Source of the DNA: Poecilobothrus nobilitatus
Taxonomy: Eukaryota; Arthropoda; Insecta; Diptera; Dolichopodidae
Assembly: GCA_947095535.1 (NCBI GenBank)
Contig: OX352772.1
Coordinates: 115,490,031-115,554,030 of the forward strand
Direction of reading: 5' to 3'
DNA: 64,000 bases
Position 1 is the stretch's first letter, and each line of letters opens with the position of its first letter. The notes under the pieces were generated by a model. It was not told the origin of the DNA. It worked only from the letters and a program-made list of their open reading frames with translations, and made no database searches. Made by a program: the position numbers and the translations under genes. Below, piece after piece: positions 21,590 to 29,052 of the stretch.

Positions 21590-22891
21590 ATGGAATGTAT
21601 GAAATCTGAACTTGATCTTTTTGCGTCATTACCCGTACAAACAAGTATTTTGCGTTCAGAAGAGGTAGCATACAATCCTTTAGCTTCTTTAGAGGCATCA
21701 CCGTCAACTATTGAATTTGTTTCCCTTGGAAATGGAGATACATATCGAGATTTATCCTCCACCTATATAAAATTTAAAGTTCAAATATTAAAAAAAGATG
21801 GATCAGTTTGGAGTGCAAATGATAAAGTAGGAACCGGAACTGAAGCAAGACCAGCTCCGCAGCCCAGTGTTGTAAATAATTTATTACACTCTTTAATTAA
21901 ACAATGTAATGTAACTCTAAACGGAAAAAACATCACTCCTTCAGACTCCTTATACCATTATAAAGCATACTTAACTACTTTACTAAATTATGGTACAGAT
22001 TCCAGTCAAACACATTTGGAAGCATCTGGTTGGGAATTGGATAAACCAAATGTAAATGATTTTAGTAATTCTGGTTCTAAATCAAGACAAAAATCATACA
22101 ACAATTCTACTGTAGTAGAATTAATGGGAAAATTACATGTAGATTTCTTCAATACTCCTAAATTACTTTTAAATAATGTTGACATTCGAATTGCTTTAGC
22201 CCTAGAAAAACAGGATTTTTTTATTTTCTTTAACGATGCCGATGAAAGCTATTTAAAAATTCTCGAAGCTACGTTATACATGAAACATTTAACAATTAAT
22301 CCTAGTATATTGATAGCACATAATACTGTATTGGAAAAGGCTAACGCGAAATATTTTTATACCAGAAGTGAAATCAAAACATTTACAATTCCAGCTAACA
22401 CATCTAACATATCATTGGATAATATATTTATAGGGCAAATACCAAAAGCTCTAGTATTTTGTATGGTTAATAATGAAAACTTCAATGGTAAGAGATCAAA
22501 AAATCCATACCATTTCGACCATCAAAATCTCTCACAATTTCAATTATATGTGAATGGAGTGCCTACACCAAACTCTGCAATTGAAACAAGTTTTACACCG
22601 AATAATTCTTGTAATTCTCGAGCATATTTAACATTATTTAGCGGAACAGGTATACATCATTCTGATAGAGGACATCAAATTTCAAAAGAATTATTTTCAA
22701 AAGGTTATACAATACTGGCTTTTGATTTATCACCAGACGGCTCGGGAACAGATACATGTCAGAGTTTATTAAACCAGGGAGTAGTAAAGATTGAAGCAAG
22801 ACTCAGCTCTCCATTAACTTGTATTGTATTTGCAGAATTCGATGCTAATATCGAAATTGATAAAAATCGTAACGTCTACGTGAACATATAA
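21590..22891 (+). CDS. Polinton major capsid protein (double jelly-roll)
   Basis: 433 residues from ATG 21,590. Family-typical segments: SELDLFASLPVQTSILRSE near the start, STIEFVSLGNGDTYRDLSST, a PQPSVVNNLLHSLIKQCNVT segment, and YKAYLTTLLNYGTDSSQTHL. These match the Polinton major capsid protein, which is predicted to form pseudo-hexameric trimers of two jelly rolls as in adenovirus and virophage capsids. Open throughout and of usual length. The next promoter's TATA box overlaps its stop region (22,887). Confidence 0.9.
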   Translation: MECMKSELDLFASLPVQTSILRSEEVAYNPLASLEASPSTIEFVSLGNGDTYRDLSSTYIKFKVQILKKDGSVWSANDKVGTGTEARPAPQPSVVNNLLHSLIKQCNVTLNGKNITPSDSLYHYKAYLTTLLNYGTDSSQTHLEASGWELDKPNVNDFSNSGSKSRQKSYNNSTVVELMGKLHVDFFNTPKLLLNNVDIRIALALEKQDFFIFFNDADESYLKILEATLYMKHLTINPSILIAHNTVLEKANAKYFYTRSEIKTFTIPANTSNISLDNIFIGQIPKALVFCMVNNENFNGKRSKNPYHFDHQNLSQFQLYVNGVPTPNSAIETSFTPNNSCNSRAYLTLFSGTGIHHSDRGHQISKELFSKGYTILAFDLSPDGSGTDTCQSLLNQGVVKIEARLSSPLTCIVFAEFDANIEIDKNRNVYVNI

Positions 22892-22920
22892 AAGGAAGTT
22901 TAGCGAACCATCTCTATTCA
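22887..22920 (+). promoter_or_regulatory. TATA-initiator promoter of the gene at 22,928
   Basis: TATAAAAG at 22,887-22,894 and TTCATTT with its A at 22,920, the usual 30-33 nt spacing and a perfect TCATTT initiator. The ATG at 22,928 gives a leader of 8 nt. Confidence 0.65.
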
Positions 22921-22927
22921 TTTCACA

Positions 22928-23293
22928 ATGACATGTGCTCTAGTAGATTTATCGTTCTGTACGGGCGATAACAATACAATATTTGTAAAAAATATTGCTG
23001 TGGCTGGTATAAAAGAAAAATGTAAAACTATTGTAAAAGAATTAAAGTATAAATTTCCTGTCAGAGATTTGAAAAAAACAGATATTGAGAATTACTCTTT
23101 TGGACATATCGATAACGAAAAAGTAACTAATAACTTAATAAATTTGCTTGAAAAATTCGATATAGTCTTAACAAATGGAAAACTTAAAGCAGAATTTTTA
23201 ACAACATTTGTACGAGGAAATACTCAACTAATTGATATTTCCCGTTTGCAAGAAAATGAATACACTTCAGATTTCAAAGGTTCTGAAATGTAA
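22928..23293 (+). CDS. Polinton protein of unknown function, paralogue of 26,133-26,630, C-terminally short
   Basis: 121 residues from ATG 22,928. It resembles the minus-strand protein at 26,630-26,133 along most of its length: an (A)V-D-L start with a strand-turn-strand, FVKNIAV against FLKEFAL, then EKFDIVLTNGKLKAEFL against NSFDVVYVKGYQKKEFL, and QLIDISRLQ against EVINLDNDI. Such proteins recur in arthropod Polintons, and the fold could be nuclease-like (RNase H-type), but no catalytic residues are certain. The paralogue's CPHH...CAVKNC segment is missing here. The frame ends where the protease gene, in another frame, begins. Truncation by deletion is likely. Confidence 0.6.
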   Translation: MTCALVDLSFCTGDNNTIFVKNIAVAGIKEKCKTIVKELKYKFPVRDLKKTDIENYSFGHIDNEKVTNNLINLLEKFDIVLTNGKLKAEFLTTFVRGNTQLIDISRLQENEYTSDFKGSEM

Positions 23294-23711
23294 TAAGTTA
23301 ACACATAAAATATTTAGAGGCGTTTATGCTCTTGATAAATTACCAAAACAAGTTTCAAAACCTAGTATTTTGGTGGTAAATACCGATAATTCTAATGAAA
23401 AGGGAACACATTGGTTAGCAATATTTGTTCCAGTTCAAGGGTGTGCAGAATATTTTGATTCATTTGGAAATCCCCCGTTTCACAATGAGATTATAAAATT
23501 TCTACAAAATCAATCAACATGTTTTGTTTTCAACAATAAGCGTTTACAAAGTAATTTAACATCTGTTTGCGGACATTATTGTTGTGTATATCTATGGATG
23601 CGAAGTTCCTGTAAAAGCATAAAATATTTTCTTAATTTATTCGACACATCATCCCCACTTAAAAACGATAAAAAAATACAAAGAATATTTCGAAAAATTT
23701 TTAAAAAATGA
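23256..23711 (+). CDS. Polinton maturation protease (adenovirus-type cysteine protease)
   Basis: About 151 residues from ATG 23,256, the first in-frame ATG. It overlaps the previous gene by 38 nt. The family start GVYALDKLP is followed by LVVNTDNSNEKGTHWLAIFV, with the catalytic His in THW. YFDSFGNPP holds the acidic residue. SVCGHYCCVYLW holds the catalytic Cys after a Gln/Ser-containing loop. This is the C5/Ulp1-like protease that matures virion proteins in adenoviruses and Polintons. The His-Asp-Cys order and spacing look intact. It ends in a basic tail. Confidence 0.9.
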   Translation: MNTLQISKVLKCNKLTHKIFRGVYALDKLPKQVSKPSILVVNTDNSNEKGTHWLAIFVPVQGCAEYFDSFGNPPFHNEIIKFLQNQSTCFVFNNKRLQSNLTSVCGHYCCVYLWMRSSCKSIKYFLNLFDTSSPLKNDKKIQRIFRKIFKK

Positions 23712-23722
23712 GGGAGAAAAAA

Positions 23723-23755
23723 TATAAATACAAAATTCTAAAATAGAATTCATCA
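23723..23755 (+). promoter_or_regulatory. TATA-initiator promoter of the split gene at 23,771
   Basis: TATAAATA at 23,723-23,730 and CATCAGTT with its A at 23,755 (a perfect TCAGTT initiator). The ATG at 23,771 gives a 15-nt leader. This supports a real gene beginning there although it is cut 15 codons later. Confidence 0.65.
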
Positions 23756-23770
23756 GTTAAAACAAGAAAA

Positions 23771-26136
23771 ATGGAGCAATCAACAAATTCGGAAGTCATT
23801 GAAAAACAAACAAGGTAGAATGTAAACCAACGGTTTTTAAAAGCGCACATTTCCAAAACTCAATACAAATTGTTTAGAAGTGTGGCTTACACAAAAATTT
23901 GAAAATTTCATGTAATAAGAAAAAACTTGAAAATAGGACATTTTTGAGATTTTGAGGGGCCGTAAGTCCGGAATCCTATATAACTAAGAAAAGCTGTTAA
24001 CACACGTAAAAATATATTATTGAAGCTTTAATTTTCATGTCTTGCCGAAGAAAAGTTTTTACAGGTGCCTAAGTTACAGGTGTCTAAAAATAGCAAATTT
24101 TCAATTTTTGAGGCGTAATAACTCTTAAAGAGGGGGCGTTACCAAAAAATTTTCTGAGGAAACTTATACTAATTCTAAAAGTTCTTTCTTGTCTCAAAAT
24201 TTCAGGTTCCTATCTAAAGGGGTGCCGGAGTTATGAAAAAAGAAATTTCATGCAAAATGTGGTTTTCACATAACGGTAAATTTAAATCGTAAATTACAAA
24301 ATATTACATAATTTTGATATTGTTTTATATAGATAATAAAATTTTCGATCTTCTGGTGGTTTTAGATTGCAAAACTATTACGCAAAGCCTGAGATATATA
24401 CATCTGAAAATGGAGCTTTTTTACAATTTTGAAGAGCTGCAGCTTTGGAACCCTTTACAACTAAAATAAACCTTTCACACACGTAAAAATATATTATTGT
24501 AGCTTTCATTTTCATGTCTTGCCGAAGAAAAATTTTTACAGGTGCCTAAGTTACAGGTGTCTAAAAATAGCAAATTTTCAATTTTTGAGGCGTAATAACT
24601 CTTAAAGAGGGGGCGTTACCAAAACATTTTCTGAGGAAACTTATACTAATTCTAAAAGTTCTTTCTTGTCTCAAAATTTCAGGTTCCTATCTAAAGGGGT
24701 GCCGGAGTTATGAAAAAAGAAATTTCATGCAAAATGTGGTTTTCACATAACGGTAAATTTAAATCTTAAATTACATAATATTACATAATTTTGATATTGT
24801 TTTATATAGATAATAAAATTTTCGATCTTCTGCCGGTTTTAGATTGCAAAACTATTACGCAGAGTCCGAGATATATACATCTGAAAATGGGGCTTTTTTA
24901 CAATTTTGAAGAGCTGCAACTTTGGAACCCTTTACAATTAAAATAAACCTTTCACACACGTAAAAATATATTATTGTAGCTTTAATTTTTACATCTTGCA
25001 GAAGTAAAATGTGTGCAGGTTCCTAAGTTACAGGTGTTTAAAAATAGCAAATTTTCAATTTTTAAGCCCTAATAGCTCATAAACAGGGGGTGGTCCGAAA
25101 AAATTTTCTGAACAAACTTATACTAATTCTAAAAGTTCTTTCTTGCCTCAAAATTTCAAGCTTGTATCTAGAAGCGTGCCGGAGTTATGAAAGTAGAAAA
25201 ATCATGCAAAATTTGGTTTTCACATAACGGTAAATTTAAATACTAAATTTAAAAAAATTGTATAATTTTGATATTAATTTACAAAGATAAAAGAAATACC
25301 TGTCGAATGACGTTTTCAGATTGAAAAAATCTTAAGCAGAACATAAGATATATGCATTTAAAAATAGGGCTTTTTCAAAGTTTGAGGGGGTGTAGCTCCG
25401 TAATGGGGGGGGCTACATGAAAAAGTTGTTCCACAAAATTATTTTTTTTATGAGACCTACCTATGGTTAAAATTTTTTTTCTCTATCTTTAACGGTGTAG
25501 AAGTTTTGTAAACAGACGGACGGACGGACGGACGGACGGACAGAGTGAAACTAATAAGCACATTTTTTCAAAAATTTTTTGGAAATGTGCTAAAAAAGTG
25601 AACCTCCGCAAAATCTTTTGTTAAGCTATATCTATTATTTGGATAAAAAACAAACAACAAAAATACAAATTGGATTTAATGTTGAAAATTTTGCTGCAAC
25701 AATAATTTTCCAACGTCAGCAAAAAGTCATTTGTGAGATGAATTATTTGGCGTGGTATGCCTTTTATCAAGATTTTACTAACAACCAACATGAATTAAAT
25801 TCAAAAGGATTTGCGCTAACATTTAATCATACCGGGAAAACTAAAAAAATTACATTGCAGTTAGATGAGTACACCCGCTTTTGTCTTATGTTAGACTTTA
25901 TACAAGCAGTGATGTCATATAACAACGAAGCTGAACTTAATATAAGAGAATATGTATTCAAATATTTTGAGAGATGTATTGAAAAGAATAAACTAAGATT
26001 GGAACAAGAAGATTTCTACATTCCAATGAATTTACACATAGCTCAGTGTAATTATTCCAGACTATTTTATGAAATACCTATGTTTTTGTCAGAAAAATTA
26101 TCTTGGTCAACAATAAATAAAACAAATATTTTTTAA
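23771..26136 (+). pseudogene. Polinton gene of unknown function, split by a 1.76-kb insertion
   Basis: The start has a promoter and 15 codons (MEQSTNSEVIEKQTR) before a stop beside the inserted element. The body resumes after the insertion at about 25,598 and runs open to 26,136. Its residues suggest a beta-rich part (KIQIGFNVENFAATIIFQR) followed by a helix (DEYTRFCLMLDFIQAVM), and a C-terminal part ending in NKTNIF. The beta-then-helix layout is faintly like PC4/p15-type DNA-binding proteins, but I do not recognise the family. Its last bases overlap the convergent gene at 26,133. It is presumably non-functional now. Confidence 0.6.
23834..25597. mobile_element. Non-coding element with inverted ends and three tandem modules, inserted in a Polinton gene
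   Basis: The left end TTTTTAAAAGCGCACATTTCC is mirrored by the right end GGAAATGTGCTAAAAAA (reverse complement TTTTTTAGCACATTTCC). Flanks GTAAACC and GTGAACC may be a decayed target duplication. Three modules of about 490 bp start near 23,990, 24,470 and 24,960, each with ACAGGTG(C/T)CTAAGTTACAGG, a GAGTTATGAAA motif and a CACATAACGGTAAATTTAAA motif. A (GACG)n tract at 25,513-25,540 and a 9-bp-stem hairpin (AGCACATTT/AAATGTGCT) close the right end. No coding capacity. Similar sequence makes up E1 and E2 at 41,331-46,143. A Helitron-like origin is an alternative to an inverted-repeat DNA transposon. Confidence 0.75.
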
Positions 26137-26630
26137 AACCAATTATTTTCTTTTATTAAATACATATATAAATTCATACAATTTTTTACAGCACATCTTT
26201 TTAAATTTTCAGTAATGTTATGGTGAGGGCAAATGGTTGTGAAATTCTTTAGTTTCTGAAGAGATGGAATGTCATTATCTAAGTTGATAACTTCTACTGA
26301 ACTCGAAACAAATTTATCTAAAAATTCCTTTTTCTGGTACCCCTTTACGTAAACGACGTCGAATGAATTTAAATGTTCCTTTAAGGTATTTTTAATTGCT
26401 GAATATTCTATAAAACCATCATCCCAGTCAAGACCATTTATTTGTGTTTTATTGAATTCATTTTGCTGTTTAACATCAGTATTTAACTCTTCGAACGAAT
26501 AAGGTGCTTTAAACATAAATAGCATTGGTATCAGTGACCCATCAGCTATCAAAGCAAATTCCTTCAAGAAATATTGCTTTTTATTTCCAACAGTAAATTG
26601 TAAATCTGCTACTGCCTTCCTGCTGCTCAT
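26133..26630 (-). CDS. Polinton protein of unknown function, full-length paralogue of 22,928-23,293
   Basis: 165 residues from ATG 26,630. Order: AVADLQFTVGNKKQYFLKEF, a Phe-rich KAPYSFEELN segment, GLDWDDGFIEY, then SFDVVYVKGYQKKEFLDKFV, and a C-terminal CPHHNITENLKRCAVKNC. The last motif (C-x-x-H...C-x-x-x-x-C) could bind metal. The general pattern is one I associate with a recurrent protein in arthropod Polintons and related viruses, possibly a degenerate RNase H-fold nuclease, but the function is unknown. A TATAAATT at 26,676-26,669 and a TCA at 26,641-26,639 lie upstream. Convergent with, and overlapping by 4 bp, the split gene at 26,136. Confidence 0.65.
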   Translation of the reverse strand: MSSRKAVADLQFTVGNKKQYFLKEFALIADGSLIPMLFMFKAPYSFEELNTDVKQQNEFNKTQINGLDWDDGFIEYSAIKNTLKEHLNSFDVVYVKGYQKKEFLDKFVSSSVEVINLDNDIPSLQKLKNFTTICPHHNITENLKRCAVKNCMNLYMYLIKENNWF

Positions 26631-26696
26631 TTTGTACCTGACTATTTTAAAATAGCTTGAAATCCTATAATTTATAACTAATACGATTTAAAAAGA

Positions 26697-26918
26697 GTGG
26701 AAAAAAAAGGGGGAAGGGAGCCTTTAGCAGTAGCATAAACCGATACCGGACCCTCAAAGACAGATACCGGACATCCGGGGACCCCATCCAGAATCAAGAA
26801 AAGGGGCGCCTGATTCAGGCCCCGCTTTAAAGGGACCGAACCTCAGGGGACCGGATATCGACTCTCCAGAAACAAGGGTTGATTTAAATGGATTAACCTG
26901 GAAAAAAAAAAAAAAAAA
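26697..26918. other. GC-rich island with GATACCGGA repeats and an A-run
   Basis: In otherwise AT-rich Polinton DNA, 26,700-26,895 is strongly GC-rich. It has repeated (G)ATACCGGA (about 26,740, 26,762 and, as ACCGGATAT, 26,858) and GGGGAC(C) blocks, ending in a run of about 17 A at 26,902-26,918. AAAGAGT occurs on both sides (26,692 and 26,924). It may be a small retroposed RNA copy or a regulatory block. No RNA family was recognised. Confidence 0.45.
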
Positions 26919-27168
26919 CGTGCAAAGAGTTACAAAAATCTTGCTGACTAATATTTTAACTCCTCTACATAGTGATTTTTATATTGGTAGCTACAAAGTA
27001 TTTTAAATCTTAGACATAGTTTAGAGAATATACAGTCATTAATTATTAATGAAAATGCAAAAATATAATTTGAATATTTTAGAAAGTATTATGTATGATG
27101 CAAAATATTATGTATGTTGCATAAAAAGTATAAATTGATTTAAGTTTTTAAATTATTTTTAATTACTA

Positions 27169-27414
27169 ATGGAAGTACAGGAGCCGTTTGAAGAAATAAT
27201 TGGAAAATGCGATATTTTCCAATTAGAAAGAACATTAACATTCAATTACGAAATTGAATTTAAGGACCTTTATAGAGGAGCAGCAAGTAGCAGTGATAAT
27301 GGCTCAAAATTGTTATGTACAGAAAAGATGCCAAGTGAGCACGACTTGGATGTGCTTACCAGACTTATTTGCAAGGAGAAGATGCCTGCTGAGACCGACC
27401 TAAAATTAAAATAA
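27169..27414 (+). CDS. Small acidic protein with a duplicated C-E-K-M-P motif, unknown
   Basis: 81 residues from ATG 27,169. The second half holds two related segments, LLCTEKMPSEHDLDVL and LICKEKMPAETDLKL, each with Cys-(T/K)-Glu-Lys-Met-Pro. A TATAAATT about 40 nt upstream (near 27,129) fits the promoter pattern of the other Polinton genes. No known family. It could be an accessory protein or a chance open frame. The promoter and the internal repeat favour a real gene. Confidence 0.45.
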   Translation: MEVQEPFEEIIGKCDIFQLERTLTFNYEIEFKDLYRGAASSSDNGSKLLCTEKMPSEHDLDVLTRLICKEKMPAETDLKLK

Positions 27415-27425
27415 TAATAAAAAAG

Positions 27426-27715
27426 GTAATCTGAAAAAAAAAGGTGATCTGGAAGAAATTAAAAATTTTATAAATTTAATTAAATAAAACCTGAAAAGTT
27501 GAAAAATTTAAATAAAAAAAAGAAAATATTTCATTTGTAAATTTTTTATTTAACTTAAAATCTGAAAAGTTGAAAAATTTAAATAAAAAAAAGAAAATAA
27601 AGAAAATATTTCATTTGTAAATTTTTTATTTAACTTAAAATCTGAAAAGTTGAAAAATTTAAATAAAAAAAAGAAAATATTTCATTTGTAAATTTTTTAT
27701 TTAACTTTTTTTTAT
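27426..27715. repeat. Tandem AT-rich repeat, about three copies
   Basis: Units of roughly 70-85 bp share TCTGAAAAGTTGAAAAATTT, AAAGAAAATATTTCATTTG and AATTTTTTATTTAACTT. The second copy carries an extra AAAGAAAAT. They lie between two convergent genes. No coding content. Confidence 0.85.
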
Positions 27716-27720
27716 TTATA

Positions 27721-28188
27721 CTATTTTTCTTGTGAGTCTATACTCGTTTTTGGAATTAACTCAAACAGAGCCATATTCCACCTATTAGGATCCCGTCCAA
27801 AAAATTTGAAATTAAAGCCCTTGCTGTTCAGTTGATTTAGTTCTTTCTCCGACACAACTTTTTTGGAGAACCGCTCCGGCATAAAAAAAGTAATGCTGTT
27901 AGTTGAATCTTCCATTGGGCATGTTACCTTACATAGAACCACCCGCTGACCTCTTTTGGTCTTTAGGAATTTCCATTCTTCTACCTCGTACATCACATCC
28001 TTCACCAGAGCATCTATCGTTTTGTAGCTCTCTTGTTCCCCTTTTCCGATTTTTATGAGATTGTCTACAAATTCCTAAATGAAAATAAAATATAAAAAAT
28101 ATATAGGATAATTTTGAAAAATTTTGAAAAAAAAAAGATTTGAAAAGAAAAAGATAAATTTTTTTAAAATTTAAAAATTACTTACCAT
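27721..28188 (-). CDS. Spliced small Polinton protein (start codon alone in exon 1), OB-fold-like candidate
   Basis: Exon 1 supplies only the ATG (28,188-28,186), directly followed by a consensus donor GTAAGT. A 111-bp intron (28,185-28,075) ends in a T-rich tract and TTTCATTTAG. Exon 2 (28,074-27,721) is open for 117 codons, giving 118 residues, and has no ATG near its start. The protein has WKFLKTKRGQRVVLCKV, SITFFMPERFSKKVVSEKEL and FKFFGRDPNRWNMALFEL. This strand-rich pattern resembles small proteins common in arthropod Polintons and viruses that may be OB-fold ssDNA binders (inference). A TATAAAAG at 28,283-28,276 with a TCA about 33 nt on supports transcription. Confidence 0.72.
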
Positions 28189-28275
28189 TATTTCTTTTGG
28201 TACTGCTACTAGTACTGTTATTTAAACTAAGTTTTGTGTAGAACTCAATTGATAGAAATAAAAGTTTTGTCTTTT

Positions 28276-28283
28276 CTTTTATA
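28276..28283 (-). promoter_or_regulatory. TATA box of the spliced gene
   Basis: TATAAAAG on the minus strand. TATCAATT with its A near 28,250 gives the usual 30-33 nt spacing. The ATG is at 28,188. Confidence 0.55.
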
Positions 28284-28330
28284 CTTTTTTACTACGATAG
28301 TTTAAATTACTTTAATAAATACCATCAAAT

Positions 28331-28700
28331 TATTTAACAAGGAACTAAACATATGAGGAAATTTAAACGCTCCTAAATTGTTTTGTTAGAACATGACTTT
28401 TTGGCACGACGGAATTTATTTCCATTCAAATTCCTTTGTTAGAATAATAAATCTTTTTTTAAACAACTCAAAAGCTCTTTTCAATAATAAATTCCATTAA
28501 CTATTTAACAAGGAACTAAACATATAAGGAAATTTAAAACACTCCTAAATTCCTTTGTTAGAAGAATAAATCTCTTTCTTCTACCAGGAAATTTTAAAAT
28601 AAATTTAACATAAAATCTTTTCCTAGAACACTCCTTAAATTAACTAATTCTTCTAAATTAATTCCTTTGTCTAATAAACATTTAGTGATATAAAAATACA
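28331..28700. repeat. AT-rich spacer with dispersed direct repeats
   Basis: TTAACAAGGAACTAAACATA followed by GAGGAAATTTAAA-type sequence occurs near 28,335 and 28,505. CTCCTAAATTCCTTTGTTAG-type sequence recurs near 28,370, 28,430, 28,545 and 28,655. No gene is seen. The repeats lie between two divergent genes. Confidence 0.6.
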
Positions 28701-28734
28701 TGCTCAAAATGTTTTAATTTAGAAGCAAAACAAC

Positions 28735-29028
28735 ATGAACCCACCAACGTTAAAATCAGTGGCATTAGCACAATGGATAAACTCTGGACAATTTCAATAC
28801 AGTCATTATAAATATTTATGTGCTCGAATGGACATAGAAAATATAATTTTCTATTGTCCATACCTAAAGAGTGATGTCACCATAGAAGAATTGAGAAAAA
28901 AGTGCAGATGGGAAAAGACAAAGACGCTGATGGAAAGTTCAAGTTTACGGTTACATACATTTACTATAAAATTCGGGCAAAATAAAAACTTGTGTTCCTT
29001 TATAAAATTAAAAATAATAAAAAATTGA
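28735..29028 (+). CDS. Small Polinton protein, unknown
   Basis: 97 residues from ATG 28,735, with a TATAAAAA about 45 nt upstream (near 28,690). Visible: LAQWINSGQFQYSHYKYLCA, YCPYLKSDVTIEELRKKC, and a basic C-terminus. Two Cys-containing clusters but no convincing zinc motif. No family recognised. It converges on the polymerase gene, ending 25 bp from its stop. Promoter and position make a real gene likely. Confidence 0.5.
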   Translation: MNPPTLKSVALAQWINSGQFQYSHYKYLCARMDIENIIFYCPYLKSDVTIEELRKKCRWEKTKTLMESSSLRLHTFTIKFGQNKNLCSFIKLKIIKN

Positions 29029-29052
29029 TTAAACTTCTTTTTAAAAAAAACT

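Noticed and set aside
21401..21762. Minus-strand frames opposite the capsid genes
   Set aside because: Shadows of the pVI-like and major capsid genes.
25510..25545. GACG tandem tract as part of a CRISPR-like or protein repeat
   Set aside because: A simple tetranucleotide run with no spacers. The same motif recurs inside E2.
23834..25597. Firm Helitron assignment from the terminal hairpin and nearby CTAA
   Set aside because: No 5' TC end or Rep/helicase was seen, and the mirrored ends argue for an inverted-repeat element.
26697..26918. tRNA or tRNA-derived SINE in the GC-rich island
   Set aside because: Only a partial B-box-like match on the strand opposite to the A-run. No cloverleaf could be drawn.
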